64,000 bases of DNA from an uncultured Prevotellaceae bacterium (GCA_902786565.1 CADACW010000025.1:22931-86930); one strand, 5' to 3'. Shown: positions 11,501 through 19,175, counted from the first letter of the stretch. Numbers and translations are program-made. The notes: generated by a model from the sequence alone, not told the origin.

Positions 11501-12512
11501 CGTCGAGACCGGTATGGACGACGCCACGGGTCGCGACCTGGCCATCCAGGACCGTGGCACGAAGAACATCTACAAGAACGTGGGTCTGCGCGGCTATCAG
11601 GACACCTGGACCTCGAACAACGACAACGGCCTCTACTACTTCGAGGATGGTTATGTTCGTGGACGCACCGACTACATGTGCGGTAAGGGCGACATCTTCT
11701 GGAACCGTGTTGAGCTGCGCCAGATTGCCGGCGGTTATGCCGCTGTGCCCAGCAAGCCCGCCAAGTACGGTTGGGTCTATAAGGACTGCGTCATCAACGG
11801 CGAAGACGCTACCGTCAACTACGCTACTGGCGAGACCCGCACGGCTGCACAGGTCGACGGCAACTACACCCTCGGACGTCCTTGGGGCTCCGGCACGCCC
11901 ATTGCCCTCTTCATCGACACGAAGATGAATGTCGTTCCCTCGGCCATCGGCTGGAACGAGATGGGCAGCGGCTGGCCCGCACGCTTTGCCGAGTACAACT
12001 CTATGACCTCCACCGGCAGCGTCATCGACCTCAGCGGTCGCAAGAAGACCTTCGGCGACGGCCATGCCAACAACCCCGTGCTCACCGCTGAAGAGGCTCT
12101 GGAGAACAGCGACCTGCACCGCATGTATGGTGACTGGGATCCCACCCTCGCCACTGAGCAGGCCCCGCTGCCCAGCAACGTCGTAGTGAACAAGGACACC
12201 AAGGTCCTCTCATGGGCTGACAGCGACTATGCACTGCTCTATGCCATTGTGAAGGACGGCAAGGTCGTCGACTTTACCATCGAGAACACCTATACTGTCG
12301 ACGACATCTCTGCCACTTGGGCAGTGCGTGCCGCCAACGAGATGGGTGGTCTGAGCGACGCCAGCGAAGCCGCCTACACCACCAACATCACCGAGATTGC
12401 CAATGGCGAGCAGGCAGTGCCTGAGACCATCTACAACCTGGGTGGCGTGCGAGTGCAGAAGGCCCAGCGCGGTCTCTACATCATCAACGGCAAGAAAGTC
12501 GTGGTGAAGTAG
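5556..12512 (+). CDS. Giant secreted multidomain pectin methylesterase (CE8)
   Basis: 2318 aa with a signal peptide (MKYKLLRLSLMGILAMFFG...). The catalytic CE8 right-handed helix occupies about residues 1854-2200. It shows GYQDTW (Asp2016, acid/base), DYMCGKGD (Asp2039, nucleophile position) and LGRPWG (Arg2108), the three pectin methylesterase hallmarks. In front lie an N-terminal beta-domain, a bacterial Ig-like domain, an OB-like segment, a directly duplicated module of about 375 aa (465-841 and 842-1215), and InlB-type repeats (LVGWTNGG..., LTGWAAEG...). Further along come a divergent InlB/Ig segment (about 1410-1560) and a Big_5-like domain (about 1750-1850). The C-terminus, YNLGGVRVQKAQRGLYIING, resembles the tail seen on other secreted proteins of this group and may be a sorting signal. 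The enzyme would remove methyl esters from homogalacturonan, beside the PL11 lyase. Confidence 0.9.
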   Translation: MKYKLLRLSLMGILAMFFGVVHADYEKVMSTTDISSGDYLIVYDAGNVAFNGALNPLDVASNTVAVEIADGKIASSADVDAAIFTIDIDNGTVKSASGKYIGVTSNSNGLKTSDDATAYSHTFSIDENGNAVIAAVFDGSTMTMRFNSASNQNRFRYYKSGQQAVQLYKKIVEGGQTDNRIATTMTIGDHQTFGVVNMSMDVPEATVHDASGAPVNVGYIDWTSSDDTVAGIADGNIGFLKPGTTTITASFAGDNQYKPCSASFTLTITAAPYTTIAAMLQDITSTKTTVTYQFENLLVTYVNGQYTYVSDGQNGFLFYGKDLGLVEGYTYSGTAAGQLYTYNGLPEMALTANGLSVQMQTEGNEIDYATIVPADLQNNINVPVTIENAVFVEAGSGSGKSLTFKVGEEALSVYNNWSVDVTALEAGKTYTLTGIGSIYVKDEATTYQLYLVSFEEKVEQSEPQWTWANIQADFTNGSFFAEGESGTYGLKMNTTDGGFTRVAADDPTANAVITGAYHSNEHGIQRFSATVKVEGPVMIQFGTCAWGGNVTVKDADGSDVVKAFTTNTGACYHNNKQANIVTAYYKGGATTLTIAGGSYVPYFAVIAVDPQDIPNDAKVTFVLGDEANEVQGVVPAEMTVEIGSTITIPANRTLYWEGFTLVGWTNGGEPLVPGTELTITEDTELYAAWREAVAPENITEPMTVIWDFQQKNGAPVLNYQNKTGIYVAQYTVNGTTYDVKMDFDTNNGGKIANGSWQDWCQMNGGTKLTIPAQKGMTVSLESYSATTTTTIAGSTDYTTEGNVVTYTYEGNAETIDIVIGDGSYFRYVKAVYPVPAEEVPSNWVDIRADFTNGSFFTAEENQSVISAGLRMEKDGTFTRVAADDPTANAIITGKYHSNEHGLANFSATVKVEGPVKVSMGTCAWGGDVTVKDADGATVATFNTNTGACYHNDKVNNIVSAFYKGDATTLTISGGSYTPFFAVEAVDPADIPNDCKISFDIANSGAEGVAPADETIAIGKEYTLPKNFSLYKEGYTLTGWAAEGKVYAPGEKMTAPNAETLTFSPVFTENEMSLADRTEAVTVKFDFQRKNGAPTVAYQNQTGIWVAQATVGGKTIDVKADFDTNNGGKFANGNWTDWAQLNGGTKWTIPSCKGATVSMEAYSDITTTTIDGQSDYTQGKTISYTIAGSAETVDVVIGDGSYYRYIQVVLPKVEQQGGVETFDHVAGTINWPVGNEQQPVISNEIAGAISSASVGTGSELTIATAKYFDTNMVHYTPKTGNAGTTEGVMIEYRVKPAKGVTFQPTQVDYAAVKVGTDNATYSWSYTVDGQESTITKVDPKPNLLRNNGSNSVENGGTAKLMHTETFENVGECNEFTFRFYISDCANNKNICIGNVTISGIVNGESVSVNMYDLATVAAPAEGGSINVYPVSDQYEEGSEVKLTATENFGYDFVNWTNAAGEVVSEEPVFTHTVNADETLTANFVAVETYELALTVDGTNDYMVKISPAPEMVEGKMMYEAGTAVQLQADQYEGLVTFTNWNDGETNSSKLISMTADTQITAFYAQADIIAGWDFYTAGSNGRKADFYAQDNDADALTLVNTESGETSGWLDKSTLGGGGYESFTGAAVNWRTGAKNGDVGNWHWQTKVNAEAFTDINVQFQMLYNYNAYQRYNAEYSVDGQQWTQFGTITMTGAKAAASFSQQLPAEANNQSELYIRMIADKTSNVEGAPSANDGNTLAMFFITGTPKLVDDGTAPVLVSSVPADGATGASASGKIVLTFDERVKLADAFMPTATLGSQTLTPAVSGKTVTFEYKGLEYSTEYTFTLPGGSIADLTNNFIDDPITLSFTTMVRPSVQKGLYDYVVENVEGLLAAINEAAARNDQNTRYRIFIKNGSYTIPVQSNKLVAKAEGYEVPECITFLNASNVSFIGESRDGVIITNGIDKNATFAGQYGTTSKYDGIGNSDVFQIGNRVSGLYWQDLTVETGMDDATGRDLAIQDRGTKNIYKNVGLRGYQDTWTSNNDNGLYYFEDGYVRGRTDYMCGKGDIFWNRVELRQIAGGYAAVPSKPAKYGWVYKDCVINGEDATVNYATGETRTAAQVDGNYTLGRPWGSGTPIALFIDTKMNVVPSAIGWNEMGSGWPARFAEYNSMTSTGSVIDLSGRKKTFGDGHANNPVLTAEEALENSDLHRMYGDWDPTLATEQAPLPSNVVVNKDTKVLSWADSDYALLYAIVKDGKVVDFTIENTYTVDDISATWAVRAANEMGGLSDASEAAYTTNITEIANGEQAVPETIYNLGGVRVQKAQRGLYIINGKKVVVK

Positions 12513-12536
12513 CGAGCCACCATCACTAAACCTGAA

Positions 12537-12572
12537 GCGGGGGTTGCACCATCAAGGCGGTGCAGCCCCCGC
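12537..12572 (+). terminator. Strong hairpin after the CE8 gene
   Basis: A 14-base stem, GCGGGGGTTGCACC against GGTGCAGCCCCCGC with an 8-base loop, begins 24 bases after the stop codon. There is no clear T-run after it, so it may terminate or protect the 3' end. Confidence 0.6.
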
Positions 12573-12639
12573 TTGCCGTGCAGCCGCAAGACATATCCCT
12601 GTATAGTTTAAACCGGATTGCGTTAATCTTCCCAAATCG

Positions 12640-12671
12640 TTTTCTCATATCGGCATTATTTCGTAACTTTG
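12640..12671 (+). promoter_or_regulatory. Promoter of tamL
   Basis: The -7 box TAACTTTG is at 12664-12671. At the -33 position there is only TTTT (12640-12643), a weak match. The ATG at 12682 is just 10 bases after the -7 box, so the transcript is predicted to be nearly leaderless. Confidence 0.55.
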
Positions 12672-12681
12672 CACCCATTAT

Positions 12682-14910
12682 ATGTGGAGAGCGCTTAAAA
12701 CGGGATTATGGGCGGTGGCCGTCGGGTCATTGCTGTTGGCTTGTTCTACCACCAAGTACGTGCCCGAGGGTCAGTATCTGCTGGGGCAGGTCAGGGTGGT
12801 GGCCGACGATGAGGCCCACTATGCCAACACAGGCCAGCTGAAGAGCTATGTGCGCCAGCATCCCAATGCCAAGTGGTTCTCGCTGTTCAAGTTGCCCCTG
12901 ATGACCTATTCGCTTTCCGGCCGTGACTCGACCAAGTGGCTCAATCGCACGCTGCGCAATATGGGCGAGGCACCCGTCATCTTCGACAGCCTTCAGGCCC
13001 GTCTCACCTGTCAGGACCTGCAGCAGCAGTTGCGCAACGAGGGATTCCTGCAGGCCAAAGTGCAGATGGAGGCTACGCCCCACGGGCGGAAGCGCATGAA
13101 CCTGACCTACCACCTGACCCCTGGCCAGCCCTATTTCGTTCATAGGCTCGACTATGTCTATGCCGACACGACCATTGCCACAATGCTGGCCGCCGACAGC
13201 ACACGCCGGCTTCTGAAGAGCGGCATGATGTTCAATGTGGCCAGGCTGGATGCCGAGCGCAAGCGCATTGCCACGCTGCTGGCCGACAGCGGCTACTACC
13301 GTTTCCACAAAGAGTACATCAACTACCGTGCCGACATTGTGCCAGGCACGCAGCTCATCGACCTGACGCTGCGCTTGGAGAACGAGCGTCCGGCTGCCGA
13401 CGGACTGCCCGTCAAGCCGCACACCCGCTACTGGATGCGCCACATTGGCTATGCGGGCCTGCCCGACGGCGAGGCGCCCCATCTGCGACCGCACGTGCTG
13501 CAGGAGTGCACCCACCTCAGTCAGGGCGACCACTACCGCTCCAGCGGATTGCAGCGCACCTACAACCACTTCGGACGGTTGCAGGCGGTGCGCTACACCA
13601 ACATCACCCTGCAGCAGGCGGCAGAAGGCTCCGACTCGCTCGACTGCACCATACAAGTGCAGACCAACAAGCCCTCGACGCTGAGTTTCCAGCCCGAAGG
13701 CACCAATACGTCGGGCGACCTGGGCGCTGCGGCCACGCTCACCTATCAGAACCGCAACCTCTTCCAAGGCAGCGAGGTGCTCTCGGTGGAACTGCGCGGC
13801 GCCTACGAGGCCATCAAGGGGCTGGAGGGCTACTCCAACCAGGACTTCCAGGAGTACAGCGTGGAGACCAAGTTGCAGTTTCCACGCTTCATCTTCCCCT
13901 TCCTCAACCGCAAGTTTCGCGGCAGCCTCAATGTCACCAGCGAGCTGTCGCTGCTCTACGACCTGCAAAACCGCCCCGAGTTCCATCGCCGCCTGCTCTC
14001 CGCCAGCTGGCGCTACCGCTGGAACTTCCCCCAGCGCAACGACCGCTTCCAGCTGGATCTGCTCGACCTGAACTATGTCTTTATGCCCTGGATTTCGCAG
14101 ACCTTCCACGACGAGTATCTGGGCAAGGACAACAACCGCAATGCCATCTTGCGCTACAACTATCAGGACCTGTTCATAGCCAAGACGGGCCTGGGCTACT
14201 CCTACTCCAACGACCGTCTGGCCCTGAAGGCCAATGTGGAGACATCGGGCAATCTGCTCCATCTGGGGGCAAGCCTCTTCGGTGCTGAGAAGGACGGGCA
14301 GGGCCATTACAGACTCTTCAACATCGCCTTTGCGCAGTATGTCAAGGCCGACGTGGACCTGAGCCGCTCGCTCCGCATAGACCGCAACAACCAGCTGGTG
14401 CTCCATCTGGGCATAGGCGTGGCCTATCCCTACGGCAACTCCACGGTGCTGCCTTTCGAGAAGCGATATTTCTCAGGCGGAGCCAACAGCGTGCGCGGAT
14501 GGAGCGTGCGCTCGCTCGGACCCGGCAAGTACAAGGAGAAGGACGGGCGCATCAACTTCATCAACCAGACGGGCGACATGAAGATTGACCTGAATGCCGA
14601 ATACCGCACACAGCTCTTCTGGAAGTTCAGCGGGGCCCTGTTCATCGATGCCGGCAACATCTGGACCCTGCGCGACTATCCCGACCAGCCGGGAGGACAG
14701 TTCCGCATCTCCCATTTCCTCAAGGAATTGGCGGTGGGCTATGGGGCTGGCGTGCGCCTCAACTTCGAGTATTTCATCCTGCGCTTCGACCTGGGCATGA
14801 AAGCCATCAACCCGGCCTACGAGACCGACGACGATGAGCACTACCCCCTGTTGCATCCGCGCTTCAGCCGCGACTATGCCTTCCACTTCGCCGTGGGAAT
14901 GCCGTTTTAA
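12682..14910 (+). CDS. tamL: TamL-like Omp85 outer-membrane assembly lipoprotein
   Basis: 742 aa. The N-terminus has a lipoprotein signal with lipobox (GSLLLAC-S). The next region (about 30-330) fits POTRA-type repeats, and the C-terminal half is a 16-strand Omp85 barrel. The barrel carries the surface-antigen motif GGANSVRGWSVRSLGPG near residue 600 and ends with an aromatic residue (VGMPF). Bacteroidota have a lipid-modified TamA variant called TamL, and the lipobox fits it. Its role is assembly or insertion of outer-membrane proteins. BamA is the main alternative, but BamA is not a lipoprotein. There is no other ATG in the first 70 residues, so the near-leaderless start is the only reasonable one. 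The MBL hydrolase follows after 108 bases of repeat. Confidence 0.85.
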   Translation: MWRALKTGLWAVAVGSLLLACSTTKYVPEGQYLLGQVRVVADDEAHYANTGQLKSYVRQHPNAKWFSLFKLPLMTYSLSGRDSTKWLNRTLRNMGEAPVIFDSLQARLTCQDLQQQLRNEGFLQAKVQMEATPHGRKRMNLTYHLTPGQPYFVHRLDYVYADTTIATMLAADSTRRLLKSGMMFNVARLDAERKRIATLLADSGYYRFHKEYINYRADIVPGTQLIDLTLRLENERPAADGLPVKPHTRYWMRHIGYAGLPDGEAPHLRPHVLQECTHLSQGDHYRSSGLQRTYNHFGRLQAVRYTNITLQQAAEGSDSLDCTIQVQTNKPSTLSFQPEGTNTSGDLGAAATLTYQNRNLFQGSEVLSVELRGAYEAIKGLEGYSNQDFQEYSVETKLQFPRFIFPFLNRKFRGSLNVTSELSLLYDLQNRPEFHRRLLSASWRYRWNFPQRNDRFQLDLLDLNYVFMPWISQTFHDEYLGKDNNRNAILRYNYQDLFIAKTGLGYSYSNDRLALKANVETSGNLLHLGASLFGAEKDGQGHYRLFNIAFAQYVKADVDLSRSLRIDRNNQLVLHLGIGVAYPYGNSTVLPFEKRYFSGGANSVRGWSVRSLGPGKYKEKDGRINFINQTGDMKIDLNAEYRTQLFWKFSGALFIDAGNIWTLRDYPDQPGGQFRISHFLKELAVGYGAGVRLNFEYFILRFDLGMKAINPAYETDDDEHYPLLHPRFSRDYAFHFAVGMPF

Positions 14911-14996
14911 TTGAAGATTGAAGATTGAAGATTGAAAATTGAAAATTGAAGATTGAAGATTGAAGATTGAAAACTGAAGATTGAAAATTGAAAATT
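14910..14996 (+). repeat. Heptamer tandem repeat (ATTGAAG/ATTGAAA)
   Basis: Twelve or so consecutive 7-base units alternate between ATTGAAG and ATTGAAA (one is ACTGAAG), starting right at the tamL stop codon. It is non-coding. It fills most of the 108-base gap to the next gene and could vary in copy number by slippage. Confidence 0.85.
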
Positions 14997-15018
14997 CTGT
15001 AAATCGATAATAAAATAG

Positions 15019-15822
15019 ATGTTAAGATTCATATCCTTTGGTAGTGGGAGCAGCGGCAATTGCTACTATCTCTATACCGAAACCGACGCACTGCTCATAG
15101 ACTGTGGCGTGGGTATACGCACGCTGAAGAAACACTTTCGCAACTACGGGCGCAGCGTCTTCAGCGTGCGGCATATACTCATCACCCACGACCATGCCGA
15201 CCACATCAAGAGCGTGGGCAGCATCAGCCACGAGCTGAAGGCGCCCGTCTATGCCACCGCCGCCGTGCACGAGGGCATAGACCGCAACTACTGCGTGTCG
15301 CGAAAGGTCGAGGCAGACCAGCGTCGATACGTCAGCCCCGACCAGCCGTTTGAGGCGGGCCAATTCAGGGTGACGCCGTTCCACGTGCCCCACGACAGCA
15401 GCGACAACGTGGGCTATCAGGTCGAGGCCCAGGGCACCGTGTTCTGCATCATCACCGATGCCGGCGAGGTGACACCCACGATGGCTCCCTATATCGGCAG
15501 GGCCCACTACCTTGTCATCGAGGCCAACCACGACCGCGAGATGCTGATGGGCGGCAACTATCCGCAATATCTCAAGGAGCGCATCCGCAGCGGCATGGGC
15601 CATCTGGACAACCACAGCTGCGGCGAAGCCATTGCCCAGAACATGGGCGAACAGCTGCGGCAGGTGTGGTTGTGCCATCTCTCTGAAGAGAACAACCATC
15701 CGGAGCTGGCCCGCAAGACGGTGGAGTCGGTGTTGCGCAGCTATGGCATAGTGGTGGGCAAGGACCTGCAGTTAGAGGTGCTGAAACGCACCATGCCCAC
15801 TGGCATCTTTGACCTTTCTTAA
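15019..15822 (+). CDS. MBL-fold metallo-hydrolase, YycJ/WalJ type
   Basis: 267 aa, without a signal peptide. The start LRFISFGSGSSGNCYYL and the metal-binding motif THDHADH (about residues 57-63) place it in the YycJ/WalJ branch of the metallo-beta-lactamase superfamily. Further ligands are likely His in FHVPHDSSD, Asp in ITDAGE, and a late His in LCHLSEENNHPE. Relatives are thought to act on DNA or RNA ends. It is probably transcribed with tamL through the heptamer repeat. Its last 4 bases overlap the end of the convergent gene. Confidence 0.85.
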   Translation: MLRFISFGSGSSGNCYYLYTETDALLIDCGVGIRTLKKHFRNYGRSVFSVRHILITHDHADHIKSVGSISHELKAPVYATAAVHEGIDRNYCVSRKVEADQRRYVSPDQPFEAGQFRVTPFHVPHDSSDNVGYQVEAQGTVFCIITDAGEVTPTMAPYIGRAHYLVIEANHDREMLMGGNYPQYLKERIRSGMGHLDNHSCGEAIAQNMGEQLRQVWLCHLSEENNHPELARKTVESVLRSYGIVVGKDLQLEVLKRTMPTGIFDLS

Positions 15823-17096
15823 TAGAAGAACAGGTAGGCAATGGCTATGGCCGCAATGATGCCCGCCAAGTCGGCCAGCAGGCCGCAGGCCACGGCGTGG
15901 CGCGTGTAGCGGATGCCCACCGAGCCGAAGTAGACTGCCAATATATAGAAGGTGGTGTCGGTAGAGCCCTGGAAGATACAGGCCAGGCGCCCCACGAAGG
16001 AGTCGGCCCCGTAGGTCTGCATTGCGTCGACCATCATGCCGCGGGCGCCGCTGCCGGAGAGAGGCTTCATCAGTGCCGTGGGCAGTGCCTCTACAAATTG
16101 CGTGTCCAGCCCTGTGGCGGCCACCGTCCAGCGGATGCCGTCGATGACGTAGTCCATCGCTCCCGAGGCACGGAACACGCCGATGCCCACGAGGATGGCC
16201 ACCAGATAGGGAATGATGCGCACGGCGGTGTTGAATCCCTCCTTGGCACCCTCTATGAACGCGTCGTAGACGTTGACTTTCTTGAGCATTCCCGCCACGA
16301 TAAACGCCACGATGATGGTCATCAGCAGAATGTTGGCCGTCGTGGTCGAGACCATGTTCATCGTCTCGCCGTCCATGCGGCTGAAGGCCCAGATGATGGC
16401 CGACACCAGCAGGCAGGCACCCCCCAGAGTGAGCATCACCACACGGTTCAGCAGGTTGATGCGCTGGTAGATAGAGGTCACCAGCACGCCCATCAGTGTT
16501 GAGAAGAAGGTGGCCAGCAGGATGGGGATGAAGATGTCGGTGGGTTGTGCCGCTCCCTGCTGTGCTCTGTACACCAGTATGCTCACGGGTATGAGCGTCA
16601 GTCCGCTGGTGTTCAGTACCAGAAACATGATCATCGGGTTGGTGGCCGTCTCGCGCAGGCGTTGCATCTCTGCCGCATCATGATTGCTGTTCTTCAGTCT
16701 TTCGTCTTCTATCTCCTTCAGCTGTTCCATAGCCTTCAGGCCCAGTGGCGTGGCGGCATTGTCCAGGCCCAGCATGTTGGCGGCAATGTTCATGAAGATG
16801 CTGCCCGTCACGGGGTGGCCCTTGGGAATGTCGGGGAACAGCTTCGTGAAGAGCGGCGTGAGCAGTCGCGCCAGCACGTTCACAACGCCGCCGCGCTCGC
16901 CAATCTTCATCACGCCCAGCCAGAGGGCCAGCACGCCCGTCAGGCCGAGTGAAATCTCAAACGCCGTCTTCGACGACGAGAACGTGGAGTCCATCATGGC
17001 GGGGAACACCTGCAGGTCGCCCCAAAACACCAGACGGATGAGCGCCACCACAAAGGCCACCACGAAAAATGCAATCCAAATGTAGTTCAGAACCAT
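15819..17096 (-). CDS. Nucleoside-recognition (Gate) membrane protein, SpmA-SpmB fusion type
   Basis: 425 aa, an integral membrane protein with about ten hydrophobic segments. The N-terminal half carries the SpmA-like stretch LGLTGVLALWLGVMKIGERG and NIAANMLGLDNAATPLG. The C-terminal half carries the SpmB-like end (ALMKPLSGSGARGMM, GSTDTTFYILAVYFGSVG). Both are Gate/nucleoside-recognition domains, which in sporulating bacteria are separate proteins. In non-sporulating Bacteroidota a fused form is common, and its substrate is unknown. The gene ends convergently with the MBL gene (4-base overlap). Confidence 0.85.
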   Translation of the reverse strand: MVLNYIWIAFFVVAFVVALIRLVFWGDLQVFPAMMDSTFSSSKTAFEISLGLTGVLALWLGVMKIGERGGVVNVLARLLTPLFTKLFPDIPKGHPVTGSIFMNIAANMLGLDNAATPLGLKAMEQLKEIEDERLKNSNHDAAEMQRLRETATNPMIMFLVLNTSGLTLIPVSILVYRAQQGAAQPTDIFIPILLATFFSTLMGVLVTSIYQRINLLNRVVMLTLGGACLLVSAIIWAFSRMDGETMNMVSTTTANILLMTIIVAFIVAGMLKKVNVYDAFIEGAKEGFNTAVRIIPYLVAILVGIGVFRASGAMDYVIDGIRWTVAATGLDTQFVEALPTALMKPLSGSGARGMMVDAMQTYGADSFVGRLACIFQGSTDTTFYILAVYFGSVGIRYTRHAVACGLLADLAGIIAAIAIAYLFFY

Positions 17097-17100
17097 ATCT

Positions 17101-17249
17101 TTTAGTTTAAGAGTTTAGAATTTAGAATTGTCGCCTGCGGCGATTAAGAATTATGAATTAAGAATTACTACACCGGATTATTCTAAATCCTTACTTCTTA
17201 ATCGCAGCGAAGCGAGAATACTTCTAAATCCTAAACTCATAATTCTTAA
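17101..17249. repeat. AT-rich intergenic inverted repeats
   Basis: This 149-base stretch is built from two inverted copies of a composite unit. On the left it reads GTTTAGAATTTAGAATT and GATTAAGAATTATGAATTAAG. On the right it reads CTTCTTAATCGCAGCGAAGC, CTTCTAAATCCTAAACTC and ATAATTCTTAATTAT. No gene or clear promoter is visible. It lies upstream of the SpmA/SpmB-type gene and downstream of the AAA-ATPase gene. Confidence 0.7.
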
Positions 17250-18791
17250 TTATACAACTTTCCACTCCATCAAGCGGCGAGTCTCTGATGAGAAGCTTAC
17301 ACCTATTTTATATATAGTGCGCCCATCGCCCTCGAAGGGCTTGGCATACTTTTTCTCTTCTATCTGCTGAAGGGCAGCTTCGGCAGTCTGGTCGATTTTC
17401 AGTTCCAGGATGTAGACATAGTCTTTGGTCTGCACCAGTATGTCCATGCGTCCGTCGGTGGTGTGCCGCTCCACGTCGACATACAGGCCCAGCAACTTAA
17501 ATAGAGCCCATAGTGTGTTCTGGAAATACAGTTCGGCCTTGCCTGCCACCTGATAGCCGCCACCGTCGAAGAAGCGCTGCACACGCTGCATGAACGAATC
17601 GGCATTGCCTTTCTCCACATCTCTGACAAAGTTCACGATGAATGATTGAGGCTTTTCTACCTTGTTGGGACTATAGAACGGAACCAGATATTTCACGAAT
17701 CCCTCTTCCACCTCGCGGTTGGGGAACCCTAACAAGTAGGTGCCGAAGCGTTGGTTGTAGCCCTTGATGGTCAGGTAGCCGCTTTGGAAGAGCAGCGGCA
17801 GCGGGTTCTCGTCCATGATTTCGATGCTGTTGAGCGTGTCCTCGAACAGCTCCTCGCGGGTCATCATCTCCAGCGGGTAGTTGGTCTTCTGCAGCTGGTA
17901 GACCAAGAGCGTGGGTGTGCCAGTCTCAAACCAATAGTCGCGGAAACGGCAACTGGACAGCGTGTTCAGCACGCTGAAGGGGTTGTACATGCCAGGAGCG
18001 TCTACATCGAAGTGGTAGCCGTCGAAGTCACGGCGCAGCCGCTCATAGCACTCTTCCTTCGTCATACCATTTGCCTTGGCCAGATTGCCTACACCCTCGT
18101 CGAAACAGGCGTGGAGTTCTGCCTCCGAGATGCCGCAGATGTCGGTATAGCGGTGGTCGAGTGACAGGTCAATCAAATTGTTCAGGTCGCTGAACACGCT
18201 GACCTTGCCAAATTTGGTGACGCCCGTCAGAAAGGCGAACTTGATGTAGCGGTCGCCAGACTTCAGCGCCCCGTAGAAGGCTTTCAGCGTCGAGCGGTAT
18301 TCCGCCTGGAGCGTCTCGTTGCCTATGGCTTGCAGCATGGGCTTGTCGTACTCGTCCACCAATACCACCACCTCACGGCCCGTCTGCTCGTAGGCCCGTC
18401 GCATGATGCCCATAAAGCGCGCCCCAAGCGATTTCTCGTAGTCGACACGCCCGTACAGGCTCTCCCACTGCGACAGATAGTTGTCGAGGATGTTGTCGAG
18501 CGCCTCAGGCGTGGTATATTTCTCCACGTTCAGGTCCAGGTGCAGGATAGGGTAGGGCTGCCAGCCCCATTCCACCGTGTCGGCATAGAGGCCCTTGAAC
18601 AGCTCGCGCTTGCCAGAGAAGAAAGCCTCCAGCGTGCTCACCATCAGCGACTTGCCGAACCGGCGGGGACGCGACAGGAAGTAGTAGCTGCCCTCGGAAA
18701 TCATCTTCCACATCTGCGGCGTCTTGTCAACATAGACATAGCCGTCACGGCGCAACTTCTCGAAGTTCTGTATGCCAATCGGGTACTTCAT
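17250..18791 (-). CDS. AAA-ATPase-like protein with C-terminal PD-(D/E)XK nuclease domain
   Basis: 513 aa. The N-terminus YPIGIQNFEKLRRDGYVYVDKT, then SRPRRFGKSLMVSTLEAFF (Walker A-like, about residues 40-58) and VVVLVDEYDKPM (Walker B), define the AAA-ATPase-like family (PF09820). The C-terminus has a nuclease core TDGRMDILVQ...YVYILELKI, with Asp and E-L-K in PD-(D/E)XK arrangement (PF08011 type). The family is abundant and multi-copy in Prevotella and Bacteroides; its role is not established, and both defence and mobile-element roles have been suggested. Repeat-filled DNA flanks it on both sides. The start is supported by the promoter at 18818-18849. Confidence 0.88.
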   Translation of the reverse strand: MKYPIGIQNFEKLRRDGYVYVDKTPQMWKMISEGSYYFLSRPRRFGKSLMVSTLEAFFSGKRELFKGLYADTVEWGWQPYPILHLDLNVEKYTTPEALDNILDNYLSQWESLYGRVDYEKSLGARFMGIMRRAYEQTGREVVVLVDEYDKPMLQAIGNETLQAEYRSTLKAFYGALKSGDRYIKFAFLTGVTKFGKVSVFSDLNNLIDLSLDHRYTDICGISEAELHACFDEGVGNLAKANGMTKEECYERLRRDFDGYHFDVDAPGMYNPFSVLNTLSSCRFRDYWFETGTPTLLVYQLQKTNYPLEMMTREELFEDTLNSIEIMDENPLPLLFQSGYLTIKGYNQRFGTYLLGFPNREVEEGFVKYLVPFYSPNKVEKPQSFIVNFVRDVEKGNADSFMQRVQRFFDGGGYQVAGKAELYFQNTLWALFKLLGLYVDVERHTTDGRMDILVQTKDYVYILELKIDQTAEAALQQIEEKKYAKPFEGDGRTIYKIGVSFSSETRRLMEWKVV

Positions 18792-18817
18792 AATCCCTTT
18801 CTTTTCCGTTTATGCTG

Positions 18818-18849
18818 CAAAAGTACAAATAAATGTCCACACACCCAAA
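18818..18849 (-). promoter_or_regulatory. Promoter of the AAA-ATPase-like gene
   Basis: On the minus strand TTTG (complement of 18846-18849) and TACTTTTG (complement of 18818-18825) are 20 bases apart. The leader to the ATG at 18791 is about 20 bases. Confidence 0.7.
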
Positions 18850-18967
18850 AGAAAAGCCCGCTTTTTGCTCTGCAGAAGCCAAAAATGACCGCCGATGCTC
18901 ACGCACCAGCGGCCACAAACACAATTTACATCTTAAAAATAAGTAACTTTACTTACTTATCGCTCTA

Positions 18968-19003
18968 TTACTCCTCCTCCTCATCGTCGCCCCACAAGTT
19001 GAG
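18968..19003 (-). pseudogene. Possible 3' remnant of a small acidic-tailed protein gene
   Basis: On the minus strand an open 11-codon end reads LNLWGDDEEEE then stop. It resembles the LWDDEDEE end of the 61-aa protein at 22025-22210. An in-frame stop lies immediately before it, and the upstream DNA is repeat sequence, so no complete gene remains. This is only a short match and could be chance. Confidence 0.2.
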
Positions 19004-19036
19004 CTATTTGCCCTTAATCAGGCCTCCGCCGCTCCA

Positions 19037-19137
19037 GACATACGAACAAACATCTGAAAGACAGACTAACATACGAACATATTGACAGACTAACTTACGA
19101 ACATATATCTGAAGGACATAATAACATACGAACAGTC
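19037..19137 (+). repeat. CATACGAACAT repeat array (locus 1, degenerate)
   Basis: Four spaced copies of the core CATACGAACA(T) (near 19039, 19070, 19094 as CTTACGAACAT, and 19124) are separated by GACAGACTAA-type spacers. A further copy is at 19211. The same family occurs as cleaner arrays at 23349-23516 and 40729-40852. No ORF is supported. Confidence 0.75.
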
Positions 19138-19175
19138 ATTATGCAGATGCAATTTGGCCTTTAATCGGGCCTCCA

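Noticed and set aside
9696..12119. 807-codon open frame on the minus strand inside the CE8 gene
   Set aside because: It is antisense to a clear CE8 domain with conserved motifs. Its protein is low-complexity (Val/Gly/His/Asp-rich) with no domain, typical of frames opposite GC-rich biased codons.
12727..14406. 559-codon minus-strand frame across tamL
   Set aside because: Antisense shadow with compositional bias only; tamL has POTRA and barrel motifs.
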